44,825 nt of DNA from Clostridia bacterium (GCA_017415145.1 JAFQJE010000026.1:1-44825); one strand, 5' to 3'. Positions 7,859 through 17,786 are shown, counted from the first letter of the stretch. The notes: a model not told the origin generated them from the sequence alone. Translations and numbers: made by a program.

Positions 7859-8785
7859 TTGATTAAAAACAAGTTTAAAAGTTACGCAATAATATTAATA
7901 TTGACAGCCATTTTCACATTAGGTAATGTATTACCTTTAGGTATATTTTCATTGATATTTCAGGCGATTTCTATAGCTATACTGGGGTGTACTGTAACAA
8001 AATATCATTATACTTTTGTAAGTGTGGTGTGTGCCTTTGTGGTAATGCTTTACTCCCTATTTACACAAAATATTTTGTCAGGCATCAGCTTTGGAGTTGA
8101 AGTGATTCTTTACGGAATCACTCTCGGAATAGGATATAATCTTAAATTGTCAGAATTTAAAATAGTAGGTATACTTGCTGCTATTTATTCTCTTTTTATG
8201 ATATTCAATATAAAGTTTTCAGGGACAGGCGAAAACTTGAGAACCATTATTGCCTCTTCTATGGAATCTTTATATACCATCTATGAATCACAGATTACAC
8301 AGACAGACTTTAAGACTATTGTATCTACACTGCTTGACGTGTTTATGAAGTTTATGCCAAGTATTATCATCATAATCGGAATAGTTTTTGGACTGTGGTA
8401 TTTCTGGTTTTTTAAAAAACTACTTAAAATCACAAAATCTGATATAAATAATTACTTATGTTTTTCAGATTTACATGCTGATAAGTCCCTAAGTATAACA
8501 TATCTTATACTTTCGTTACTAAGCTTTTTAATGCCTCAAGGCACTTATTTCAGCGATGCACTTGCAAATGTAATAACAGTCGCTTCATTTGTATTCTTTA
8601 TTTTTGGACTTTCATATGCAGATTTCATATTAAAGAATAAAATGAAAAATACGGTGTTAAGACGCTTAATGCTTATATTTTTAATATTTGCATCACTTTC
8701 TATTATTGGAATACCCTTTATAATGCTTAGCATTCTTGGAGCTATGGATGGGTGCTTTGATTACAGGAACAGATTAACCAAATGA
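7859..8785 (+). CDS. DUF2232 (YybS-like) membrane protein
   Basis: This 308-residue polytopic membrane protein has about eight hydrophobic segments (for example 10-60, 75-120, 160-190, 205-235, 240-300). Length, hydrophobicity and position directly upstream of gdpP, rplI and dnaB match B. subtilis YybS, whose family is DUF2232. Its function is unknown. Some relatives look like transporter substrate-binding membrane components. TTG at 7859 is chosen because AGGAG lies 8 bases upstream and no closer ATG exists. It is the first gene of a long plus-strand run. Confidence 0.85.
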   Translation: MIKNKFKSYAIILILTAIFTLGNVLPLGIFSLIFQAISIAILGCTVTKYHYTFVSVVCAFVVMLYSLFTQNILSGISFGVEVILYGITLGIGYNLKLSEFKIVGILAAIYSLFMIFNIKFSGTGENLRTIIASSMESLYTIYESQITQTDFKTIVSTLLDVFMKFMPSIIIIIGIVFGLWYFWFFKKLLKITKSDINNYLCFSDLHADKSLSITYLILSLLSFLMPQGTYFSDALANVITVASFVFFIFGLSYADFILKNKMKNTVLRRLMLIFLIFASLSIIGIPFIMLSILGAMDGCFDYRNRLTK

Positions 8786-8809
8786 TTTGTTCAATTGGAG
8801 TGTTTATTT

Positions 8810-10804
8810 ATGAATAACAAAAAAACAGAAAAATTTTATATTGCAAACGAACTCTATGTTTTAGCATTTGTAGTTTTAGGTATACTTATGCTTATGAGCA
8901 ACCACTACTGGTTAGGAATTATTCAGTTGGTGCTTTCTGTTGTAATTTTTTCGCTCAATCTGATGTTTAAGCATTCATCAAAAAAGAAGATTAACACAAT
9001 GATTGAAAAGGTTACTCTAAGTGCCAATAACAACAACGACAGCTTGTTATCATTTCCTTTACCGATTGTACTTTTAGACTCTACAGGCGCAATCCTTTGG
9101 TACAACACTCAATTCCGTGACATATTCCCTGACAAAAGTATCAGCGAGTGTGAAATACAGGATTTATTCGATGATTTTAACCTTTCACTTTTGTCTGCTG
9201 AAAACAATAATGGTTCTGTTTGCGAATTAAAGCTTGACAACAAAATATACAAAGCAATCTGCAACACTCCTCAACTGGCAGGAGATACAGACAAGGCAAT
9301 TACACTCGTATACTTAGACGATGTAACAGAAATATCTGAACTACGAAAAAAATACATAGCAGAAAAAGTTTTTTCATGCTTTGTTACAGTGGATAACTAC
9401 GACGAGCTTATGGACTCTACCCCGTCGTCTTCTGTACCGCAGCTTCAGGCTGAAGTATATAAGGTTATAAATGACTGGGCAGTAGAAAACAACGGTACCC
9501 TCTTAAAGTACGAAAAAGACAAGTATTTTATCACTTTTGAATACAAATATCTCGAAAGTTTTATAAAAAACAAGTTTGACGTACTTGCAAAAATCAGAGA
9601 AATCAACGCCAATAACACCATCCCTGCCTCAATCAGTATAGGTATAGGATTAAATGGTGCCACACTACCTGAAAATGACTATTTTGCAAGAAACGCTCTT
9701 AATATGGCATTAGGCCGCGGCGGTGATCAGGCAGTAATTAAAGATAATGAACAGTTCCGTTTTTACGGCAGTGCTAACAAAGAACACGAAAAAAGCACAC
9801 GTGTTAAAGCACGTGTGGTTAGCTTTGCGTTGTCAGGTCTTATCAACAATGCTGAAAACGTTGTTGTTATGACTCACAAAAACGCCGATATAGATGGTGT
9901 TGGCGCTGCATTTGGTCTACTTAGAATTTGTCGCATTCATAATACGCCTATGACAATTGCAATGGAAACATATGATAAAACAGTTGCTAATGTTTTGTCT
10001 AAACTTGAAAATACAGAAGACTATAACGGTCTTGTGATAAGCAACGAGGCAGCAAAAGATAAAATTACTCAGAGCACACTTGTTATACTTGTCGATACTC
10101 ACAAGGTTTCATTACTTGAGGACCCCTCTCTTCTTGACAATACAAAACAGGTTGTTGTAATCGACCATCACAGAAGAAATGCAGATTTTGTTGAGCATCC
10201 TGCTTTAGTTTATCACGAACCGTATGCTTCATCTGCCTGTGAAATGGTGACAGAAATTTTACAGTACACATCAAACAAGATGTCACTTACAAAATTCGAG
10301 GCAGAAGCTCTTTATTCAGGAATAGTAGTTGATACTAAAAACTTTACTTTTAAGACAGGGGTTAGAACATTTGAAGCTGCATCCTTCCTGCGTAAACAGG
10401 GTGTTGATACAATTGCTGTAAAAACTGTTTTCCAACAGGATTTACAAACTTATATCAAGCGTTCAGAAATTATCAAAAACGCTGAAATCATAAGAAACAA
10501 TATTGCTATAAGTATTGCTCCTAATAATAGCGATATAACGCACACAGTTATGGCTCAGGCTGCCGACGAACTCTTAAATATCAAAGGTATCATTGCATCC
10601 TTCGTTATTTTGCAGACAGGAAATAACGTGAGCATCAGCGGTCGTTCTCTTGGCGAAATCAACGTTCAGGTAATCCTTGAAAAATTAGGCGGTGGCGGTC
10701 ATCTTACAATCGCCGGTGCACAGCTTGAAAACACTTCAAGTTCAGATGCAAAAGATGTGTTAATAGAAGCAGTTGATAACTATTATATTGAAAATGCAAA
10801 CTAA
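8810..10804 (+). CDS. gdpP: Cyclic-di-AMP phosphodiesterase GdpP
   Basis: GdpP hydrolyses c-di-AMP to pApA and so controls potassium and wall homeostasis. From ATG at 8810 (GGAGTG upstream) it is 664 residues. There are two N-terminal membrane segments (about 12-55), a PAS-like domain (about 75-170), and a degenerate GGDEF domain ending in GRGGDQAVIK as in B. subtilis YybT. The catalytic DHH domain has HKNADIDGVGAAFG (about 358), LVDTHKV and VIDHHRRN. DHHA1 ends with GGGGHLTIAGAQ. All metal-binding motifs are present, so it should be active. It sits 24 bases downstream of the YybS-like gene and 22 bases upstream of rplI. Confidence 0.96.
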   Translation: MNNKKTEKFYIANELYVLAFVVLGILMLMSNHYWLGIIQLVLSVVIFSLNLMFKHSSKKKINTMIEKVTLSANNNNDSLLSFPLPIVLLDSTGAILWYNTQFRDIFPDKSISECEIQDLFDDFNLSLLSAENNNGSVCELKLDNKIYKAICNTPQLAGDTDKAITLVYLDDVTEISELRKKYIAEKVFSCFVTVDNYDELMDSTPSSSVPQLQAEVYKVINDWAVENNGTLLKYEKDKYFITFEYKYLESFIKNKFDVLAKIREINANNTIPASISIGIGLNGATLPENDYFARNALNMALGRGGDQAVIKDNEQFRFYGSANKEHEKSTRVKARVVSFALSGLINNAENVVVMTHKNADIDGVGAAFGLLRICRIHNTPMTIAMETYDKTVANVLSKLENTEDYNGLVISNEAAKDKITQSTLVILVDTHKVSLLEDPSLLDNTKQVVVIDHHRRNADFVEHPALVYHEPYASSACEMVTEILQYTSNKMSLTKFEAEALYSGIVVDTKNFTFKTGVRTFEAASFLRKQGVDTIAVKTVFQQDLQTYIKRSEIIKNAEIIRNNIAISIAPNNSDITHTVMAQAADELLNIKGIIASFVILQTGNNVSISGRSLGEINVQVILEKLGGGGHLTIAGAQLENTSSSDAKDVLIEAVDNYYIENAN

Positions 10805-10826
10805 TTATGAAATGAGGTAAATACAG

Positions 10827-11270
10827 ATGAAAGTAATTTTAAAAGCCGATGTAAAAGGTCAAGGCAAAAAAGGCGATTTAATAAACGCTTCAGACGGATA
10901 TGCAAAGAACTTTTTACTTCCTAAAGGTCTTGCTATTGTTGCAGATAAATCTGCTATAAATGAATTGGAAGGTAAAAAGAGTGCTGCACAATTCCATAAA
11001 AATCAGGAAGAAATGAGAGCACGCGAATTAGCCGAGAATTTAGAAGGCAAAAAAGTAACTTTCAAAGCAAAATCAGGCGAAAACGGCAAACTTTTTGGTT
11101 CAATTACAGCACAAGACGTTGCCGACGAAATTAAACAGCAGCTCCACTTAGAAGTTGATAAGAAAAAATTACAGTTAGAAAGTATTAAAACATTAGGAAC
11201 AACTGAAGCAGTTGTTAAGGTATATCCCGGAATTTCTGCAAAAGTTAAAGTAGAAGTTCTCCCTTTATAA
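10827..11270 (+). CDS. rplI: 50S ribosomal protein L9
   Basis: L9 binds domain V of 23S rRNA near the base of the L1 stalk. The 147 residues match the family. The N-terminal RNA-binding domain contains DVKGQGKKGDLINASDGYA, followed by the connecting helix (about 45-75) and a C-terminal domain ending KVKVEVLPL. An AGGT ribosome site precedes ATG. It lies between gdpP and dnaB, the usual Firmicutes order. Confidence 0.97.
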   Translation: MKVILKADVKGQGKKGDLINASDGYAKNFLLPKGLAIVADKSAINELEGKKSAAQFHKNQEEMRARELAENLEGKKVTFKAKSGENGKLFGSITAQDVADEIKQQLHLEVDKKKLQLESIKTLGTTEAVVKVYPGISAKVKVEVLPL

Positions 11271-11293
11271 ACAGATGAAAGGACTGTCCGCCA

Positions 11294-12625
11294 ATGGATA
11301 TTCAGAACGAAAATTTAATACAAAGTGCTATGCCACACAATAAAGAGGCAGAACAGTCCGTATTAGGCTCAATGCTTCTCAATCGTGAGTGCGTTACCAC
11401 TGCCTTTGAATTTTTAACAGAAAATGATTTTTACATAGAAGCAAACAAGAAAATATTTGCAGCTATGCTCTCTTTGTTTAACCGAAATGTGCCTATAGAT
11501 TTGGTAACAGTATCAGACGAATTAACCGCACAGTCAACACTTGAGGCAATCGGCGGTATTCAGTATTTATCGTATCTTGCCTCTACTCTGCCCACTACTG
11601 CAAATATCGAACAACATATAGGTATTATTCGTGAAAAATCTTTACGTCGCAGACTTGCGGATGTGGCCCAGAAAATCAAGGACCAGAGTTTAGATGCTGC
11701 TGCAAACGCAGGAGACGTTGCAGATATTGCGGGTAAATTAATATTTGACGCTCTTGATAGCAAGAGCAACAGTATGCGTCATATCAGGGATGTATTGATC
11801 GATACACACGAAAATCTTACAGCAATATACAATAACAAAGGCGAGCTTACGGGTGTTCCCACAGGAATACCTACTCTTGACAGAACACTTAATGGTCTGC
11901 AGAAATCAGACCTTATAATACTTGCCGCACGTCCCAGTGTAGGTAAAACAAGTTTTGCCCTAAACATCGCCGCAAAAGCAGCTATAAACGGCAATGTACC
12001 TGTTGCGATATTCAGCTTGGAAATGTCAGCAACTCAGCTTGTTACAAGAATTATGAGTTCAGAAATGGGTATTGATAACGGACATTTGAGTTCAGGCGAA
12101 TTAAATGACGACGATTGGGAAAAGATAGCTCTTGCCTTAAATTCCTTAGGAAGGGCACCTATCTACATAAGTGAAAAAACCGCAATAAAGGTATCTGATA
12201 TACGAGCAGCTTGCAGAAGATTAAAAGCTGAACACGGTTTAGGACTCATTGTAATCGACTACTTACAGTTAATGCAGGGTGACCGCGCAGAAAGCAGACA
12301 ACAGGAAGTTGCAGATATGTCCCGTTCCTTGAAAATTTTAGCAAAGGAGCTTAATGTGCCTATACTCACTCTGTCACAGCTTTCACGTGCATCAGAAAAA
12401 CGCAGCGAAGACTCAAGTCCCAAGCTTTCTGATCTTAGAGAATCAGGTTCTATTGAACAGGATGCGGATATTGTAATGTTTTTGTACCGCGACGACAAGG
12501 ACCCTGAAAACAGAAGTGCTGTAAAGCTCAACATCGCTAAAAACAGAAGCGGTTCTTTGCGTACTATCGACCTTGCATTCCAGGGACAATACACAAGATT
12601 CATGGAAGCTGATACATCACACTAA
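11294..12625 (+). CDS. dnaB: Replicative DNA helicase DnaB (DnaC in B. subtilis)
   Basis: This is the hexameric 5'-3' helicase of the replication fork. The 443 residues show the N-terminal primase-interacting domain with HNKEAEQSVLGSMLLNRE (about 15-32) and the RecA-like motor. The motor carries the Walker A motif ARPSVGKTSFALN (about 210), the Walker B region LIVIDYLQLMQG (about 318) and the arginine-finger region near the C-terminus. No intein is present. An AAAGGA ribosome site lies upstream of ATG at 11294. It is downstream of rplI, with tilS following after 20 bases. Confidence 0.97.
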   Translation: MDIQNENLIQSAMPHNKEAEQSVLGSMLLNRECVTTAFEFLTENDFYIEANKKIFAAMLSLFNRNVPIDLVTVSDELTAQSTLEAIGGIQYLSYLASTLPTTANIEQHIGIIREKSLRRRLADVAQKIKDQSLDAAANAGDVADIAGKLIFDALDSKSNSMRHIRDVLIDTHENLTAIYNNKGELTGVPTGIPTLDRTLNGLQKSDLIILAARPSVGKTSFALNIAAKAAINGNVPVAIFSLEMSATQLVTRIMSSEMGIDNGHLSSGELNDDDWEKIALALNSLGRAPIYISEKTAIKVSDIRAACRRLKAEHGLGLIVIDYLQLMQGDRAESRQQEVADMSRSLKILAKELNVPILTLSQLSRASEKRSEDSSPKLSDLRESGSIEQDADIVMFLYRDDKDPENRSAVKLNIAKNRSGSLRTIDLAFQGQYTRFMEADTSH

Positions 12626-12645
12626 ACTCAAAAGCAGGTTTAGAT

Positions 12646-14013
12646 ATGGATACTAAAAATAAAGTTTTAAATTATATAAAGAAGCATAATTTACTGAAAT
12701 CCGGCGATGCTGTTATATGTGCAGTTTCCGGCGGAGCTGATTCCGTATGTATGCTGGAAATTTTAAAAGAGCTACAAGAAGAACTCTCCTTAACATTGTA
12801 CATTGCTCACGTAAATCACCAATTGCGTGGTACAGAATCAGACAGAGATGAGCTTTTTGTTCAAAAACTTTCCAAAAACTCAAAAATTCCTTTTTACTGC
12901 AAAAGAGCAGATGTAAAGTTATTTGCCAATACAGCTAAACTTTCCTGCGAAGAAGCTGGTCGAATCGTCCGTTATGACTTCTTTGAAGAGCTGATACAAA
13001 CACTCGGCGCTAATAAAATTGCTACTGCTCACAACAAAAATGATAATATTGAAACTGTTCTAATGAGAATCATGCGCGGGACTGATATAAAAGGACTGTC
13101 AGGAATTCCTGTACACAACGACCGTGATGTTATAAGACCTATTTTATGTTTGAGTCGCTCAGAAATAGAAGATTATTTAAAGTGTAAAGGTATTGACTTT
13201 GTCACCGATTCTACAAACTTAGAAGACGACTTTTCACGAAACAAAGTAAGACATAACCTTATACCAATGATAGAAAATCAGTTTAACGAAAATTTTGTGA
13301 ATGTAATGTCATCTAACATCGAGCTTTTCGGTGAAGCAAATTCTTTTATCGAAAAAAAAGTCAACTCAGCATATGAATCTCTAATTGTTAAAGATGATTA
13401 TGTACATAGCTTTTTCGTGCCTTCTTTGTTACGCGAAGATTCTTATATTGTCAAAAGAATAATCAAAAAAGCTATTTTTGAATTGGCTCAGATAAATATT
13501 ACAAACGATTTATGCAATTTAATTTATGCAACACTAACAAACGGCTCTTCAGTGTCTATCAGTAAGGATTTAGAGTTTTATGTAAAATATGAACGTGCTT
13601 TTTTTGTAAAGAAACATAAGATTGATAATATGCTATACAATATAAACTCACCCGGTGTTTATCGCATCAGGGAAATTTCTTCAGTCTTGGAAATAACCGA
13701 AGGCAAGGGTAACGTTGATTTCAGTAATAAAAATACTATATACTTAAAAAAAGATTTGTTTACATATGATTTTATTTTACGCAGCAGAAATTCAGGAGAT
13801 AGGATGTCACTTAAAAACTGCGGAACAAAAAAAATCAAAGATATATTTATTGACGAAAAAATTCCGTCGTTTCTTAAGGATGAATTTCCCATTTTAGAAT
13901 ACAACGGTAAAATTATCTGGTTATGTGGCTTGCGTGATGATCCGCAATTCAGAGCTAAAAAAAATGAAAATTATATCAAAATAAGTCTACATAAGGAGAA
14001 TAACAATGAATAA
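12646..14013 (+). CDS. tilS: tRNA(Ile)-lysidine synthase TilS
   Basis: TilS converts C34 of the CAU-anticodon tRNA-Ile to lysidine so that it reads AUA. The 455-residue protein has the PP-loop AVSGGADSVCMLEILK (about 26-41), HVNHQLRGTESDRDE (about 55), the ATP-pyrophosphatase core (to about 215), and C-terminal TilS domains (about 370-445). AGCAGG lies 7 bases before ATG. Its stop overlaps the hprT start by 8 bases, indicating coupled translation. The tilS-hprT-ftsH order is the classic Firmicutes arrangement. Confidence 0.95.
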   Translation: MDTKNKVLNYIKKHNLLKSGDAVICAVSGGADSVCMLEILKELQEELSLTLYIAHVNHQLRGTESDRDELFVQKLSKNSKIPFYCKRADVKLFANTAKLSCEEAGRIVRYDFFEELIQTLGANKIATAHNKNDNIETVLMRIMRGTDIKGLSGIPVHNDRDVIRPILCLSRSEIEDYLKCKGIDFVTDSTNLEDDFSRNKVRHNLIPMIENQFNENFVNVMSSNIELFGEANSFIEKKVNSAYESLIVKDDYVHSFFVPSLLREDSYIVKRIIKKAIFELAQINITNDLCNLIYATLTNGSSVSISKDLEFYVKYERAFFVKKHKIDNMLYNINSPGVYRIREISSVLEITEGKGNVDFSNKNTIYLKKDLFTYDFILRSRNSGDRMSLKNCGTKKIKDIFIDEKIPSFLKDEFPILEYNGKIIWLCGLRDDPQFRAKKNENYIKISLHKENNNE

Positions 14014-14548
14014 GGACCTTAAAAACATTCTATTTACACAAGAAGAAATTCAGAAAAAAGTCAAAGAAATTGCAGCACAATTAAACGAAGATTACAAAGG
14101 CGAAGAAGTAATATTTGTATGTGTTTTGAAAGGTTCACTTCCCTTTTATGCAGATTTGGTAAGGGAAGTTAAATTCCCTGTTACCTTTGATATGGTATGT
14201 GTTTCAAGTTATGGCTCAAACTCGGAAAGCTCAGGAACATTAAAAATCAAGCTCGACTCCGGTGTGCCCTTCGAAGGCAAAAACGTTTTAATTGTTGAAG
14301 ATATTTTAGACACAGGTAATACTCTGTCCAACCTCTTAGCTCATTTTGCCAAAAGAAATCCCAAATCCATAAAGTTGTGTTGTCTACTGGATAAACCTTC
14401 ACGTCGTTTGCGTGACATCGAAGCAGATTACAAGGGTTTTGAAATTCCTGACGAATTTGTGGTAGGATATGGTCTTGACTATGCTGAAAAATACCGTGAA
14501 CTTCCTTATATCGGTGTTTTGAAGCCTGAGGTATACCAAAATAATTAA
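14006..14548 (+). CDS. hprT: Hypoxanthine phosphoribosyltransferase
   Basis: HprT salvages hypoxanthine or guanine with PRPP to IMP or GMP. The 180 residues contain the PRPP-binding motif VLIVEDILDTGNTL (about 97-110), the N-terminal CVLKGSLPFYADLVR, and the C-terminal base-recognition segment DEFVVGYGLDYAEKYRELPY. The start overlaps the end of tilS and is preceded by AAGGAG inside that gene. It is followed by ftsH after 89 bases. Confidence 0.96.
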   Translation: MNKDLKNILFTQEEIQKKVKEIAAQLNEDYKGEEVIFVCVLKGSLPFYADLVREVKFPVTFDMVCVSSYGSNSESSGTLKIKLDSGVPFEGKNVLIVEDILDTGNTLSNLLAHFAKRNPKSIKLCCLLDKPSRRLRDIEADYKGFEIPDEFVVGYGLDYAEKYRELPYIGVLKPEVYQNN

Positions 14549-14575
14549 CATTAAATGAATTTTGCATAAGTTATA

Positions 14576-14604
14576 TTGTGTTTTAAAAGACTATATGTTA
14601 GACT
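14576..14604 (+). promoter_or_regulatory. Possible weak promoter for ftsH
   Basis: TTGTGT and TAGACT are 17 bases apart in the only sizeable gap of this gene run. Both boxes deviate from consensus. Readthrough from hprT is also possible because no terminator separates them. Confidence 0.3.
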
Positions 14605-14637
14605 AAACTGAAAAACAATCAACAGAGGTGAAGCTTT

Positions 14638-16551
14638 TTGAAAAAAATGGGTAAAAGAGGTTTTAACGGAATATGGTTTTACGTTATATTGTTGGGAATC
14701 GTATTTCTGATTTTCAGTGTACTGAATTACCAACCCGGTGTAAAACAAATTCTTTATTCTGACCTTTTAAGTTATATAAAATCAGGTTCAATTACGGAAA
14801 TGGTAATTGAAGACCGCACGGTAACAATTTCTCTAAACGAAGAAATTGTTTCACCTGACTCAAATCTTCGTGTTGCCAACATTCCTTCCATCAGTATTTT
14901 ATATGCTAATGCAGGAGCAGAAATCCAACAACAATTAGACGAGGGAACATTAAAACTTGATACTCCAGCTCCGGAAGAATTTCCATGGTGGGTATCATTC
15001 TTACCTACTCTACTCACTATAGGCATTTTTGTTGTTTTCTGGGTATTGATGATGCGACAATCTGGCGGCGGTGGTAAAGCTATGTCGTTCGGCAAAAGCA
15101 CCGCTAAAATGACTTTAGGCAGTGAAACTCGCGTTACATTTAAGGATGTAGCAGGAGCTGATGAAGAAAAGGAAGAGCTCGAAGAAATTGTAGACTTCCT
15201 ACGTGATTCTTCAAAGTTCATTGAGCTCGGTGCTCGTATTCCTAAGGGCATACTATTAGTCGGACCTCCCGGAACAGGTAAAACATTACTTGCAAAAGCA
15301 GTTGCAGGTGAAGCTAAGGTTCCATTCTTTTCCATCAGTGGTTCTGACTTCGTTGAAATGTTCGTAGGTGTTGGTGCATCACGTGTGCGTGATTTATTTG
15401 ACCAGGCAAAAAAGAATGCTCCAAGCATTATTTTTATAGATGAAATCGATGCTGTTGGTCGTCATCGTGGTGCAGGTTTAGGTGGCGGTCACGATGAACG
15501 TGAACAGACTCTAAACCAGTTGTTGGTTGAGATGGATGGTTTCGGTGTAAACGAAGGAATTATCATAATGGCTGCAACCAACAGACCTGATATATTAGAC
15601 CCTGCTCTTCTTCGTCCCGGTCGTTTTGACAGACAGATTGTTGTAAATACACCAGATTCAAAAGGTCGCGAAGAAATATTAAAGGTTCACTCACGTGCAA
15701 AGCCATTGGCTGATGATGTTGATTTGTCTGTTGTTGCAAAATCAACAGTCGGATTTACAGGTGCTGACCTTGAAAATCTTATGAATGAAGCGGCATTACT
15801 CGCTGCCCGTTTAGGCGAGAAAAAAATCAGAATGCAACACATCGAAGACTCTGTTATAAAAGTTATCGCAGGTCCTGAAAAACGTTCAAAAGTTGTTACA
15901 GACAAAGACAAAAAATTAGTTGCATATCACGAAGCAGGTCATGCAATTATCCATCATATACTTCCCCATTGCGACCCCGTTCACGAGGTTTCAATCATAC
16001 AGCGTGGCAGAGCTGGCGGATATACACTTTCACTTCCTACCGACGATAAAAATTATGTTTCTAAAAACGATATGCTTGATAACCTTGTAAGCTTACTGGG
16101 TGGACGTGTTGCAGAAAAACTGGTACTTGATGATATATCGACAGGTGCTTCCAATGATATTGAACGCGCAAGCAAAATTGCCCGTGATATGGTTACAAAA
16201 TACGGTATGAGTGACTCAATAGGTCCTATATCTTTCCGTTCTGAAAATGATGAGGTATTCCTTGGCATGAGCTACTCATCAGGGCGCGAATATTCAGAAA
16301 AGCTCGCTGCTGAGATCGATACTGAAGTAAAATCTATTATTGATAACGCATACGAGCGTTGTACAAAGATTTTAACTGACAATATTGCAAAGCTTCACAA
16401 CGTAGCACAAGCCCTCTTCGAAAAAGAAAAAATCAACGGCGAAGAGTTTGTTGAGATTTTCAATCAAGATGAAAAATGTGAATCTTCTGAAAATGTAAGT
16501 AAAATCGTTGATGAAACTATAGAAGAAACAGTTGAAGATATTTTAGAATAA
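14638..16551 (+). CDS. ftsH: ATP-dependent zinc metalloprotease FtsH
   Basis: FtsH is a membrane-anchored hexameric AAA+ protease that degrades misfolded membrane and regulatory proteins. The 637 residues have two membrane segments (about 12-32 and 120-140) flanking an extracytoplasmic domain. The AAA module carries Walker A GPPGTGKT (about 207), Walker [12 protein letters not shown], and the SRH with [19 protein letters not shown]. The M41 protease domain has the zinc motif HEAGH (about 431). The TTG at 14638 is chosen because AGAGGTG lies 7 bases upstream. An in-frame ATG three codons later is too far from it. Confidence 0.97.
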   Translation: MKKMGKRGFNGIWFYVILLGIVFLIFSVLNYQPGVKQILYSDLLSYIKSGSITEMVIEDRTVTISLNEEIVSPDSNLRVANIPSISILYANAGAEIQQQLDEGTLKLDTPAPEEFPWWVSFLPTLLTIGIFVVFWVLMMRQSGGGGKAMSFGKSTAKMTLGSETRVTFKDVAGADEEKEELEEIVDFLRDSSKFIELGARIPKGILLVGPPGTGKTLLAKAVAGEAKVPFFSISGSDFVEMFVGVGASRVRDLFDQAKKNAPSIIFIDEIDAVGRHRGAGLGGGHDEREQTLNQLLVEMDGFGVNEGIIIMAATNRPDILDPALLRPGRFDRQIVVNTPDSKGREEILKVHSRAKPLADDVDLSVVAKSTVGFTGADLENLMNEAALLAARLGEKKIRMQHIEDSVIKVIAGPEKRSKVVTDKDKKLVAYHEAGHAIIHHILPHCDPVHEVSIIQRGRAGGYTLSLPTDDKNYVSKNDMLDNLVSLLGGRVAEKLVLDDISTGASNDIERASKIARDMVTKYGMSDSIGPISFRSENDEVFLGMSYSSGREYSEKLAAEIDTEVKSIIDNAYERCTKILTDNIAKLHNVAQALFEKEKINGEEFVEIFNQDEKCESSENVSKIVDETIEETVEDILE

Positions 16552-16552
16552 C

Positions 16553-16583
16553 AAAAAATCCCCGCCTAAGCGGGGATTTTTTT
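16553..16583. terminator. Bidirectional terminator between ftsH and yqeY
   Basis: AAAAAATCCCCGC pairs with GCGGGGATTTTTT across a 4-base loop, with T tracts on both strands. Confidence 0.95.
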
Positions 16584-17019
16584 ATTTACACAATTCAGAA
16601 ACTATCTGATTAATCATTTTTCCGTCTGCTTTACCATTGAGTTCTCCCATAGCAGCCTTCATTACAAGTCCCTTGTTCTTTGTTGCTAAAACATCAGCAA
16701 ACTTAGTTGTGATTATTTCTCTTATTTCATCCTCTGATAAAACTTTCGGTGCGTATTTTTCAACAATTGAATATGTTGTGGTATATTCCGCTTTGAGCTC
16801 TGCTCTTTCATCAGGACATGTATCAATTTGTTCTTTAATTGATTTTAATTCTTTTAAGATTACCTTATCTACAAGGCTTTCAGGAATATCCTCTCTCACA
16901 CCTTCATCAATAGCTACTTTTTTTACTGCTGCAATAATCGACGAAATAGCATCTTTTGTTGTTTTATCTTTCGCCTTCATAGCTGCAACCATATCTTGTC
17001 TTAATTGTTCTATAGTCAT
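16582..17019 (-). CDS. yqeY: GatB/YqeY domain protein
   Basis: This 145-residue all-helical protein resembles the tail domain of GatB. Visible family features are the start TIEQLRQDMVAAMKAKDKTT and the C-terminal GLVMKAAMGELNGKADGKMI. It may bind tRNA, but its exact cellular role is not settled. It lies 11 bases downstream of upp, with GGAGAGA before ATG, so the two are one transcription unit ending at the terminator shared with ftsH. Confidence 0.93.
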   Translation of the reverse strand: MTIEQLRQDMVAAMKAKDKTTKDAISSIIAAVKKVAIDEGVREDIPESLVDKVILKELKSIKEQIDTCPDERAELKAEYTTTYSIVEKYAPKVLSEDEIREIITTKFADVLATKNKGLVMKAAMGELNGKADGKMINQIVSELCK

Positions 17020-17030
17020 TTTTTCTCTCC

Positions 17031-17660
17031 TTATATTGTACCAAAAAGTCTATCGCCCGCATCACCCAATCCCGGAACTATATAGCCTTTTTCATTTAAT
17101 TTTTCATCTACTGTACCAATAAACAATTCAATATCTGGATGTGCCTTCATAACTGCTTCAACACCCTCAGGTGCTCCGATTATACACATGAGCTTAATTC
17201 GCTTTGCACCGCGTTTTTTTATGAAATCAATAGCCGCAGCAGCACTACCGCCCGTAGCAAGCATAGGGTCTAAAACCAACACCTGTCTTTCGTCAATATC
17301 AGGTGGTAACTTGCAGTAATATTCTTTGGGTTCTAATGTTTCGTGGTCACGGTACAAACCAACGTGACCTACTTTTGCCGCCGGAATGATACTCATAAGT
17401 GCATCAACCATACCTAATCCTGCCCGAAGAATAGGAACAAGTGCTACTTGCTTTGCAATAAATTTGCCTGTTGTTTCAGCCAAGGGAGTCTTTACAGGCT
17501 GAGATACCATAGATAAATCTCTGGTTGCTTCGTAACCCATTAAAAGAGAAATTTCATAGACCAATTCACGAAAATCCTTAACTGTAGTATTTTCATCACG
17601 AATCATCGAAATTTTGTGTAAAATCAACGGGTGTGTCATTACGTGTACTCTTTCGTTCAT
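17031..17660 (-). CDS. upp: Uracil phosphoribosyltransferase
   Basis: Upp converts uracil and PRPP to UMP. From ATG at 17660 the product is 209 residues, exactly the usual length. The PRPP loop [17 protein letters not shown] is near 122-138, and the uracil-binding C-terminus is [21 protein letters not shown] nine codons upstream would extend the protein beyond family length and overlaps the ribosome site, so it is rejected. The leader contains the hairpin-plus-AGAAAGG arrangement also seen before pfkA and pnp. Confidence 0.97.
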   Translation of the reverse strand: MNERVHVMTHPLILHKISMIRDENTTVKDFRELVYEISLLMGYEATRDLSMVSQPVKTPLAETTGKFIAKQVALVPILRAGLGMVDALMSIIPAAKVGHVGLYRDHETLEPKEYYCKLPPDIDERQVLVLDPMLATGGSAAAAIDFIKKRGAKRIKLMCIIGAPEGVEAVMKAHPDIELFIGTVDEKLNEKGYIVPGLGDAGDRLFGTI

Positions 17661-17673
17661 AGTGTATATCCTT

Positions 17674-17694
17674 AGCCTTTCTGCCAAATCGGCA
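17674..17694 (-). promoter_or_regulatory. Short hairpin abutting AGAAAGG in the upp leader
   Basis: TGCC and GGCA pair across a GATTT loop on the minus strand, and the 3' arm runs into AGAAAGG. AAGGA, 8 bases from the ATG, is the better placed ribosome site, so the AGAAAGG part may be a conserved protein or ribosome contact. This is the third copy of the arrangement. Confidence 0.35.
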
Positions 17695-17714
17695 TTTTTT
17701 CTTTAACTTTTTTA

Positions 17715-17743
17715 ATTATATAATACTTTTCTTTTTTTGTCTA
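17715..17743 (-). promoter_or_regulatory. Sigma-A-type promoter for upp-yqeY
   Basis: On the minus strand TAGACA (17743-17738) and TATAAT (17720-17715) are 17 bases apart, with transcription starting near 17708. Confidence 0.6.
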
Positions 17744-17786
17744 CAATATTTATTCAAAAAAAGTTCATAAAAAATCAAAAAAAATG

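Noticed and set aside
12259-12603. Minus-strand open frames opposite dnaB, and similar ones opposite valS, xseA and pnp
   Set aside because: They are shadows of conserved genes with biased composition and no start signals.
14772-15428. Long minus-strand open frame opposite ftsH
   Set aside because: It is antisense to conserved AAA+ coding sequence, low in recognisable motifs, and lacks a ribosome site.
17661-17687. TTG start for upp, nine codons upstream
   Set aside because: It would place the ribosome site inside the coding region and exceed the usual 209 residues.
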